DNA of 64,000 nt from NCBI RefSeq assembly GCF_051106095.1, contig NC_135789.1, positions 17,977,501 to 18,041,500 on the forward strand. Reading direction: 5' to 3'. Position 1 is the stretch's first letter, and each line of letters begins with the position of its first letter. Under the pieces are notes generated by a model that worked only from the letters and a program-made list of their open reading frames with translations, was not told where the DNA came from and ran no database searches. Source of the stretch: Pogona vitticeps. Its lineage: Eukaryota > Chordata > Lepidosauria > Squamata > Agamidae. The translations under genes were made by a program, and so were the position numbers. Of this stretch, positions 60,701 through 64,000 are shown in pieces.

Positions 60701-62367
60701 AGTTGTTGGAGGTCTTCAGCAGAGTGGGCAACAATGGCTGCATCGTCTGCAAAGAGGAAGTCCCTCATGCATTTCAGCTGGACTTTGGTCTTTGCTCTCA
60801 ATCTAGAGAGATTAAAGAGCTTTCCATCTGATCTAGTCCGGAGATAGACACCTTCTGTTGCAGTTCCAAAGGCATGCTTCAGCATGACAGCAAAAAAGAT
60901 CCCAAAAAGTGTTGGTGCGAGGACACAGCCCTGTTTCACTCCGCTTCGGATGTCAAAGGGATCTGATGTTGAGCCGTCAAAAACTACAGTGCCTTTCATT
61001 CCATCGTGGAAGGACCTGATGATGTTAAGGAGACGAGGTGGACATCCAATCTTGGGAAGTATTTTGAAAAGGCCATCCCTGCTAACCAAGTCAAATGCTT
61101 TTGTAAGGTCTATGAAGGCCACTAAGAGTGGCTGTTGTTGTTCCCTGCATTTCTCCTGCAACTGTCGGAGGGAGAATACCATGTCAGTGGTGGATCTATT
61201 TGCTCGAAATCCGCACTGTGATTCCGGATAGACTCTGTCTGCAAGCACCTGTTTCTATGAACTGCATCAAAGAGTGCTTATGTACCACCTCAGTGTTTAA
61301 AGCTCTCACTCTGCAGTTTATAACTTCAGTGATGCAGGCTTCACATTGGCCCCACCCCAACAAGTTGGTCTCATCCTGAGCCACCTACTTGAGTCCAGGA
61401 TCACACTCAGGTCATGAGCAGCCTCTTCACTGCCTTACTGCAGTTTAACCACTATATCCATCCTTTATCACAAACATCATCTTTTTTTTGTTATCTACAG
61501 AGTGCCTTATTATAGTTATTGACCCTTCAATACAAGAGAAACCACCCAAAAAAGGTGTACAGATTCACATAACCCTACTTCCGTGTTTTAATCTTTTAAC
61601 TTTGTTTTAAGCCCTATATTGTTTAATTTGTCTTTTAATATTGAACGCATTGTGTCTTAATTCTGTGACTTTTAATGCTGTGAGCCGCCTTCCTTGGGGG
61701 GAAAAAGCGTCATACAAATAAGGCTAATAATAATATAAATAAATAAAATAAACGAAGAAACAGCTTTTGCACATCCACACGGAGCTAGACATGAATGAAT
61801 GAATGTCTTCCCTCCGCAACCACCCTGGTGGTAAAGACGGTCCTAAAAAGGACCCGCGGCTGAGGAAAGGCGAGCCAGGCAGGGGCCACCGCTTCCCTGC
61901 CGGCCCGTCTTCCGGCTCGTTTCTCCCCAACCCCCGAAAAGCCTAGACAACAAAAAACCCAAGGAGAGAAGCCAAGCGACAACCGGAAGGGCCTGCTGCG
62001 AGCGCACCTCTACAGGCTGCCGGAGTCTATGGCCGGACGGACTCGAGCGCCTTCTGGCCTTCGAGGGGCGCATGCGCCCAGAGGCCCTACCCCCTTCCTC
62101 TCCGCGGCCCTCCTCTCCCCCCTCAGCGGGGGGAGGCCTTCCTTGCCCCACCCCCTCACCTTTTTTCCTTACCTTCCTGAGGCGCTCGAGCAGGACGCTC
62201 TTGTTGCCCCCGGCGTCCAGGTTGCGGCGCTTCAGCTCGGCCCGCAGGTCAATCACCCTCAGGTCGGCCAGGCGCCGGGTCGACGCCGAGTCCTCGGAGC
62301 CGCCGCTGAGGGAAGAAGGAGCCGCCGCTGTCGCCGCGGCTTCGGCGGCCAGGGGCTCGGCCGCCAT
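36514..62367 (-). CDS. SAFB2: Scaffold attachment factor B family protein (SAFB2 by position)
   Basis: A complete gene of 21 coding exons, 958 residues: 62173-62367, 59168-59255, 58197-58261, 57809-58075, 54375-54437, 53530-53557, 52048-52585, 51511-51557, 50418-50518, 49762-49911, 48765-48868, 47908-48059, 46140-46231, 45082-45218, 42473-42751, 39104-39241, 38799-38838, 37724-37836, 37423-37526, 36760-36826, 36514-36622. All junctions are GT-AG and the phases agree. SAP domain at residues 33-67 binds A/T-rich scaffold DNA; acidic region 95-410; RRM about 440-515 with RNP2 LWVSGL and RNP1 [10 protein letters not shown]-rich 516-600; R/E-rich helix about 650-765; R/G-rich tail ending RPSFARHY. 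It is a nuclear matrix RNA/DNA-binding protein acting in transcription and splicing. The ATG has A at -3 and G at +4. Human SAFB2 is 953 and SAFB 915 residues (memory). Position favours SAFB2, several residues favour SAFB. Confidence 0.93.
36760..36826 (-). CDS. SAFB2: SAFB2 coding exon 20
   Basis: Residues 901-922: [20 protein letters not shown]. It matches GGERSMSGHSGPGHMMNRGG. Acceptor TTTTATCAG, donor TGG|GTAAG. Confidence 0.88.
37423..37526 (-). CDS. SAFB2: SAFB2 coding exon 19
   Basis: Residues 866-900: [17 protein letters not shown] and [21 protein letters not shown] resembles human SAFB2 more than SAFB, from memory. Donor GAAG|GTGAAA is weak at +5. Confidence 0.85.
37724..37836 (-). 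CDS. SAFB2: SAFB2 coding exon 18
   Basis: Residues 829-865: [20 protein letters not shown], then [17 protein letters not shown], corresponding to the RDGWGGYGSDKR block. Confidence 0.9.
38235..38350 (-). repeat. tRNA-derived SINE with CR1-like tail
   Basis: Plus strand: TTAGAATGGCAGAGTGGGAAGG, then CAGAGCCCAGCCCC, then GAACTCCCAACCTCCGGCTC. Same family as at 26.5 and 29.3 kb; in intron 17. Confidence 0.75.
38577..38655 (-). repeat. Partial tRNA-derived SINE head
   Basis: Only the head of the same SINE family is visible (GGGGATTTGAACTCCCAACT ... CCAACTGAGCTGCC). Confidence 0.6.
38799..38838 (-). CDS. SAFB2: SAFB2 coding exon 17 (40 bases)
   Basis: It encodes [13 protein letters not shown], matching REGSRSMMGEREGQ of the human protein. 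Acceptor CTCTGCAG, donor CAG|GTAAG; phase 2 in, phase 0 out. Confidence 0.85.
39104..39241 (-). CDS. SAFB2: SAFB2 coding exon 16
   Basis: Residues 769-814: [20 protein letters not shown], then [20 protein letters not shown]. It matches the family DAYWPE ... HDFDHRDRGRY region closely. Confidence 0.93.
40680..41634. mobile_element. Foldback MITE with TA target duplication (Tc1/mariner-like)
   Basis: Flanking TA (40,678-40,679 and 41,635-41,636) and inverted tips CACTGGTGCCTCGCATAACG / CAGTGGTGCCTTGCTTAACG define a 955-bp non-autonomous DNA element in intron 15. Its centre is a large inverted repeat: about 40,985-41,065 pairs with 41,302-41,387. Further palindromes (GGAGCTGTCA ... TGACAGCTCC) lie between. 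No transposase frame is present. CAGTG tips with TA duplication suit Tc1/mariner or pogo relatives. Confidence 0.8.
42058..42122 (-). repeat. CR1-like SINE/LINE tail
   Basis: Plus strand: CATCGCAGAACTGGAAGGGA then AGATCATCCAGTCCAGCCCC. A tail only, in intron 15. Confidence 0.65.
42473..42751 (-). CDS. SAFB2: SAFB2 coding exon 15 (R/E-rich helix)
   Basis: Residues 676-768, almost entirely Arg/Glu/Gln heptad-like sequence ([15 protein letters not shown]) ending RRPYDGDA, as in SAFB proteins. A long single helix or coiled coil is expected. Confidence 0.95.
42950..43205 (+). mobile_element. CR1 LINE 3' end
   Basis: It contains the CR1 3' UTR signature: TTGGATTCCTGCCTTGAGCA, GGGGGTTGGACCGGATGGCC, then AATTCTATGG. 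Upstream sequence (TGGAGGCACTTAAGAG) fits the same UTR. In intron 14, antisense to the gene. Confidence 0.8.
43440..43712 (-). repeat. Dispersed repeat with BovB-like terminus
   Basis: On the minus strand the element starts GGTTCCCCTTGACAATTTTT, then GTCCAGTCGTGTCCGACTCT, which resembles the reverse of the BovB end. It continues through CGGTGCTCATCCCCGTTTCC to CATTTGCATGCTTTCGAACC. I remember this arrangement from other reptile genomes as a common interspersed repeat but cannot name it. Confidence 0.55.
45082..45218 (-). CDS. SAFB2: SAFB2 coding exon 14
   Basis: Residues 631-675: [20 protein letters not shown], then [14 protein letters not shown], the start of the long charged helix. The [11 protein letters not shown] form resembles human SAFB rather than SAFB2, from memory. 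Confidence 0.92.
46140..46231 (-). CDS. SAFB2: SAFB2 coding exon 13
   Basis: Residues 600-630, with the invariant family block [20 protein letters not shown]. Donor CGA|GTAAGT. Confidence 0.92.
46555..46632 (+). repeat. LINE 3' end (L2-like tail)
   Basis: TGTAACCCACCTTGGGTCCT, then GACGGGATAAAAATATTT and AAATAAATAAA. It resembles the common GCCTTGGGTCCC ... GGCGGGATATAAATAAA terminus. Short, intron 12. Confidence 0.5.
47908..48059 (-). CDS. SAFB2: SAFB2 coding exon 12 (K/E-rich)
   Basis: Residues 549-599, alternating Lys/Glu sequence ending [12 protein letters not shown]. Acceptor CTTCTTGTAG, donor CAG|GTGAGT. Confidence 0.9.
48765..48868 (-). CDS. SAFB2: SAFB2 coding exon 11
   Basis: Residues 515-548: [19 protein letters not shown], then [15 protein letters not shown]. 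It is the basic linker after the RRM, and AKNEPAGKK is a family signature. Confidence 0.92.
49762..49911 (-). CDS. SAFB2: SAFB2 coding exon 10 (RRM, second half)
   Basis: Residues 465-514: [14 protein letters not shown], then RNP1 RCYGFVTM (480-487) and [11 protein letters not shown]. Exactly 150 bases, phase 0 at both ends. Confidence 0.95.
50418..50518 (-). CDS. SAFB2: SAFB2 coding exon 9 (RRM, first half)
   Basis: Residues 431-464. It carries [20 protein letters not shown] and FSKYGK: beta1 with RNP2, and helix 1 of the RNA recognition motif. Confidence 0.95.
50705..50935. repeat. Palindromic repeat, two inverted arms of one family
   Basis: About 90-base arms (GGTTGTTGTGGGTTTTTCGG ... 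CTGACGTTTCGCCAG and the reverse) face each other around 50,833-50,845, in intron 8. The right arm has CTGAAGA (50,844-50,850) and GAAACGTC (50,871-50,878). The left edge (TATTCGCGAAGGCTTTCACG) is extra. It is followed by a T run from about 50,939. Inverted terminal repeats are known for Penelope-like elements, but no protein is present here. Confidence 0.7.
51511..51557 (-). CDS. SAFB2: SAFB2 coding exon 8
   Basis: It encodes [15 protein letters not shown] between the acidic region and the RRM (residues 415-430). Acceptor TCTTTAG, donor AAGG|GTAAGC; phase 2 in and phase 1 out. Confidence 0.82.
52048..52585 (-). CDS. SAFB2: SAFB2 coding exon 7 (large acidic exon)
   Basis: Residues 236-414, opening [20 protein letters not shown], a strongly conserved SAFB block. 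The rest is low-complexity Glu/Ala/Ser sequence. LKEE at residues 253-256 matches a psi-K-x-E sumoylation motif and aligns with VKEE in human SAFB. The serine/leucine-rich plus-strand frame across it is only its antisense. Confidence 0.92.
53530..53557 (-). CDS. SAFB2: SAFB2 coding exon 6 (28-base micro-exon)
   Basis: It encodes DSEDCPAEP and one base of the next codon (residues 227-235). Acceptor CCCCATTCAG, donor CAG|GTACTG. It is needed to join exon 5 (phase 0) to exon 7 (phase 1) in frame, which supports it despite its size. Confidence 0.75.
53680..54084. mobile_element. MITE with TA target duplication
   Basis: The 405-bp element in intron 5 is flanked by TA. Its inverted tips are CCGTACTTTTCTTATATAAG and, reversed, CCGTAATTTTCTGTTTATAA. 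Internal duplications around GCTTTTCCCC/GCTTTCCCCC are visible. It is non-coding. Confidence 0.75.
54375..54437 (-). CDS. SAFB2: SAFB2 coding exon 5
   Basis: Residues 206-226 ([20 protein letters not shown]). Acceptor TTTCTTTCAG and donor AAG|GTAAC are good and phase 0 is kept on both sides, so skipping would be in frame. Confidence 0.78.
54621..55130. mobile_element. hAT-type MITE with perfect 8-bp target duplication
   Basis: GCATATAA flanks both sides exactly (54,613-54,620 and 55,131-55,138). The tips CAGTGGTTCTTAACC and its near-complement TTAAGAACCACTG are typical of hAT elements. The 510-bp body carries a TTTA microsatellite and CGCCCCC-rich ends; no transposase remains. In intron 4. 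Confidence 0.9.
54713..54748. repeat. (TTTA)n microsatellite inside the hAT MITE
   Basis: About nine tandem TTTA units. Confidence 0.9.
55188..55946 (+). mobile_element. Solo LTR, fossil, intron 4
   Basis: It begins TGTGA and ends TCACA, with flanking CTCCC and CTCCA (four of five bases identical). A TATA-like GGTTATAAAGG (about 55,365) and an AATAAA (55,853-55,858) appear in the order expected of an LTR read on the plus strand. There is no internal coding region. Gypsy-type or ERV class; antisense to the host gene. Confidence 0.65.
56150..56230 (-). repeat. Partial tRNA-derived SINE
   Basis: AACCTCTGACTCCGCAGCCA, then AGAGCTAAACCCCTCAGCTC, a decayed head of the family at 26.5 kb. Confidence 0.5.
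57809..58075 (-). CDS. SAFB2: SAFB2 coding exon 4 (acidic)
   Basis: Residues 117-205, starting [20 protein letters not shown] with the family LDEAE motif. A VKEE sumoylation-type motif lies near the end. The acceptor's pyrimidine tract is an ATTTTT microsatellite. Confidence 0.9.
58076..58112. repeat. (AAAAAT)n microsatellite at exon 4 acceptor
   Basis: Five units of AATAAA-like repeat. On the minus strand it reads as ATTTTT units immediately before CAG|GAA, so it serves as the pyrimidine tract of the exon 4 acceptor. Confidence 0.9.
58197..58261 (-). CDS. SAFB2: SAFB2 coding exon 3
   Basis: Residues 95-116, [20 protein letters not shown]. The EEEGV-DNGLE-SGDGQ pattern is a SAFB family block. 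Acceptor CTCCAG, donor CAG|GTATGG; it ends in phase 0. Confidence 0.88.
59168..59255 (-). CDS. SAFB2: SAFB2 coding exon 2
   Basis: It encodes [16 protein letters not shown] and a basic KKVPKRSSK end, completing the SAP region (residues 66-94). Acceptor GACAG, donor AAAG|GTACG; it ends in phase 1. Confidence 0.88.
59765..61250 (-). mobile_element. Non-LTR retrotransposon (LINE), 5'-truncated with long open frame
   Basis: The minus-strand frame 59,797-61,248 is open for 483 codons. It carries YPESQCGFR and a D in FIDLTKAFD (RT box A), [18 protein letters not shown], the FLFADDA catalytic box, a VYLGSTIS block, a C-terminal [17 protein letters not shown] tail and a final Cys/His cluster (CLQCGRDC ... 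SHTRRC). The apurinic endonuclease and the N-terminal part are absent, so this is a truncated copy, but it has no stop or shift in the visible portion and must be young. Clade not determined; RTE-related is possible. It lies in intron 1 in the sense direction, where gene finders may call it a gene. Confidence 0.88.
61650..61752 (+). repeat. LINE 3' end (L2-like tail)
   Basis: GTGAGCCGCCTTCCTTGGGG, then ATACAAATAAGG and (AATA)n. Same kind of tail as at 46.56 kb; intron 1. Confidence 0.5.
62173..62367 (-). CDS. SAFB2: SAFB2 coding exon 1 (SAP domain)
   Basis: Residues 1-65. An Ala/Ser-rich lead is followed by the SAP helix-turn-helix ([16 protein letters not shown] ... [13 protein letters not shown]). 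The donor AAG|GTAAGG is in phase 0. The start ATG (62,365-62,367) overlaps a YY1-like AAAATGGCGG motif. Confidence 0.93.
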
Positions 62368-62370
62368 TTT
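62361..62370 (-). promoter_or_regulatory. SAFB2: YY1-like motif at the start codon
   Basis: AAAATGGCGG on the minus strand contains the initiator ATG and matches the AANATGGCGGC YY1 consensus that is frequent just downstream of TATA-less starts. Confidence 0.45.
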
Positions 62371-62681
62371 GTTCCTTTTCAAAACACCGCCTCGCCTCTT
62401 CGGAAAGCCCCACCCCTTGCCTCGTGCAGGCGGCTTAAAAAATACAAACGGCAAAAGTCCCTCCTTGAGTCCTCGAATAAAACAAGAACAATAATAATTA
62501 GAATACGAACAGGGAGGCCCCCTTGACGTTCCCGCGCGAGCTCTCCCACCTCAAGCAAAATGGCCGTCGAGGAGAGGGGGGAGGGCCCTCGCGGACGGCC
62601 CCGCCCACGCATGGCTCCCAACCGCCGGGGCTCGTGGAGATTGGAACCACGGGCGCACGCGCAATGAGGGGGACCCAAAGG

Positions 62682-62691
62682 GCGCATGCGC
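62682..62691. promoter_or_regulatory. NRF1 palindrome
   Basis: GCGCATGCGC matches the NRF1 core exactly. It lies about 315 bases upstream of the SAFB2 start codon. Confidence 0.5.
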
Positions 62692-62809
62692 TCTGCGGCC
62701 ACCCTTCCTGGCCGCCTTAAAACGTGTTGCACCCGCTTTTCACCTAAGGCGGTTCGCGTCTTGAAAAACACAGTAGGATGCAAAGCTACAGTAAAAGGCA
62801 ATCTAGGAT

Positions 62810-63145
62810 TGAAATATTAAATGGGATTGTAATGCGGAAGTACCGGCTACAGAGCACCCAGCGCCTTCCAAGGAAGCAAAACCCAACCTCCCTGAGAGAA
62901 GCTGCTCTGCGCATGGGCACCTGGTTGGCTGAAATGTGAAAAATTCTCACCAATGAGCATATATTCCTCAGGAACGAATGGACTGTTGCAAAAATGTTCT
63001 TTTTTTACAAAAAGGTATAAAAAGTTGAAATCTAAAGGTCCCCACCCTACTGGGAACCCGAGTGTGCACTTGTTTTACCTGAATAAACGTTTTGCCGTTT
63101 TCTCCAAGAAACTGCCCGCTTATTACTGCTCGGGACTCGGTTTCA
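62810..63145 (+). mobile_element. Solo LTR between the divergent SAFB-type genes
   Basis: It begins TGAAA and ends TTTCA, flanked by TAGGAT (62,804-62,809) and TAGAAT (63,146-63,151), five of six bases identical. In plus orientation the LTR landmarks occur in order: CCAAT, GGTATAAAAAG (63,014-63,024) and GAATAAACG (about 63,081). It is 336 bp with no internal genes. A six-base duplication is usual for class II ERVs, but the class is uncertain. Confidence 0.7.
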
Positions 63146-63199
63146 TAGAATTAACTAAGACACCGAGCCTCATTGAGGCGCTTTTCTCTTTCCCCTCCC

Positions 63200-63834
63200 T
63201 ATGGTTTACGCAGTAGGGCCGTCCTCGCGCTCACCCGAAAAGCCCTTTCTGCGCAGGCGCGCCGCTCTTCCTCCCACGTTGCCGTCTCTCCTTGGGCTGA
63301 CGCAGAAGGGCGCGTGCGCAAACCGGCCTAATCGCTCTAGTCTAGAGAAGGAAAAAAAAACCCAGCCGCATCTCCACGCCTGCGCAGTTCCACTTTCCCC
63401 AGCCGCCGTCTCTCTTGCGCGCGCTTTTTTTTCCTGCTCGCCGTGGCGTCCTGCGCCTGCGCAGTACTCCCATCCTTCCCTCCCTCCTCCCATCCCCCGT
63501 TCTCTTTCCATAGGAGGAAAAGGGAGGGGCGGCCCACGCGCATGCGCATACTCCCTCGCCTCCTCCTCCTCCTCCACGCAGGCGCGCCGCCTCGAGTGCT
63601 TTTTTTTTTTTTTAATTATTCCGCTCGGCTGTGGCTTGGCCTGAGGTGGTTTTCTTTTCGCCTCCCCCCCTTCTTCTTCTCCCGAGGCCTTCCCGCCATT
63701 TTGTCTGAGGTAAAACCGGGGACGGTTGGCGGCGTCGACGGAGAAAAGAAAGAAAGAAAGCTCTCTCGCCCTTCGTTTCATGCGGGAAGAAAGCCGAGGC
63801 GGGCTTTCTCCGAAGCGGCGGTTGTTGTTTGCGG
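63200..63834 (+). promoter_or_regulatory. SAFB: CpG-rich promoter and 5' UTR of plus-strand gene
   Basis: A GC-rich interval with many CTGCGCAGGCGCG-type half sites, a perfect NRF1 palindrome GCGCATGCGC at 63,538-63,547, and a YY1-like CCGCCATTTT at 63,693-63,702. TATA-less. Transcription start inferred between about 63.55 and 63.75 kb. Confidence 0.6.
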
Positions 63835-64000
63835 ATGGCGACCGCTGAGGCGAGCCAAGGCCCGGAGGGGCCCGGCGGAGAGGAGGCGGCCGGAGCTACG
63901 GCGGGAGAAGGAGAGGCGACGGCGGGGGCCCCTGTTCTGCCTTCTCCGTCCTCGCCTTCCCTCAGCGGGGCCGGGGCGGCGGCGCCTTCTCTCCTCCCTC
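63835..64000 (+). CDS. SAFB: First coding exon of divergent gene, probably SAFB (partial)
   Basis: The open frame starts MATAEASQGPEGPGGEEAAG and continues through Ala/Gly/Pro/Ser-rich sequence to the window edge. It does not reach the SAP domain, so the protein is not proven. The call rests on the human arrangement, in which SAFB2 and SAFB are transcribed head to head from one CpG-rich region, and on the Ala/Ser-rich N-termini of SAFB proteins before the SAP domain. The ATG has G at +4 but C at -3. Another neighbour is possible. Confidence 0.55.
   Translation, partial: MATAEASQGPEGPGGEEAAGATAGEGEATAGAPVLPSPSSPSLSGAGAAAPSLLP

Larger units (their letters stand above)
61980..62800. promoter_or_regulatory. 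SAFB2: CpG-rich island over SAFB2 exon 1
   Basis: The segment is GC- and CpG-dense and surrounds the first coding exon. Perfect NRF1 palindromes GCGCATGCGC lie at 62,068-62,077 (intron 1) and 62,682-62,691 (upstream). There is no TATA box at a suitable place, which suits a housekeeping promoter. Confidence 0.7.

Noticed and set aside
61843-62454. Longer SAFB2 first frame starting at 62,454 and reading past 62,173
   Set aside because: The upstream ATG lacks family similarity, and the downstream part passes a perfect donor (AAG|GTAAGG) into intron 1.
63206-63781. Minus-strand 191-codon frame in the GC-rich promoter
   Set aside because: Arg/Gly/Glu-rich reading caused by CpG-rich DNA; no similarity recognised, and it overlaps the plus-strand 5' UTR.

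Overview
The window looks like nuclear DNA of a squamate reptile (lizard or snake). The evidence is a TINCR - SAFB2 - SAFB gene order like human 19p13.3, together with a repeat set typical of squamates: BovB LINE, a Sauria-type tRNA SINE, CR1 tails, DIRS retroelements and hAT and TA-target MITEs. No species can be named. No bacterial, organellar, rRNA, functional tRNA or CRISPR feature was seen.

Layout. Bases 1-26,900 hold no host gene that I can support: a BovB LINE (about 2.26-3.23 kb), two abutting DIRS retroelement fossils (4.67-9.40 and 9.40-15.98 kb, the second carrying a nested solo LTR), and decayed LINE and SINE pieces. At 26.9-27.2 kb on the minus strand is one coding exon for an 87-residue ubiquitin-like protein, recognised as TINCR. 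Bases 27.3-36.2 kb are intergenic, with SINEs, LINE pieces, a long TA microsatellite and a good CTCF-like site. From 36.25 to 62.37 kb the minus strand carries a complete SAFB-family gene. I assembled 21 coding exons with canonical splice sites and consistent phases; they sum to 2,877 coding bases (958 residues plus stop): SAP domain, acidic region, RRM, K/E-rich linker, R/E-rich helix, R/G-rich tail. Its introns host a near-intact LINE reverse transcriptase, two solo LTRs' worth of fossil sequence nearby (one intronic), an hAT MITE, a large foldback MITE and a palindromic repeat with a hammerhead-like core. At 63,835 a second CpG-rich first exon begins on the plus strand, most likely the divergent partner SAFB; it runs off the window.

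How it fits together. The two SAFB-type genes are head to head, with start codons about 1.47 kb apart, around GC-rich DNA containing perfect NRF1 palindromes and YY1-type motifs. A 336-bp solo LTR sits inside this shared promoter interval. By position the complete gene is SAFB2, but many residues resemble mammalian SAFB more than SAFB2, so its symbol is provisional. Exons were read by eye; comparisons with human proteins are from memory and were not computed.
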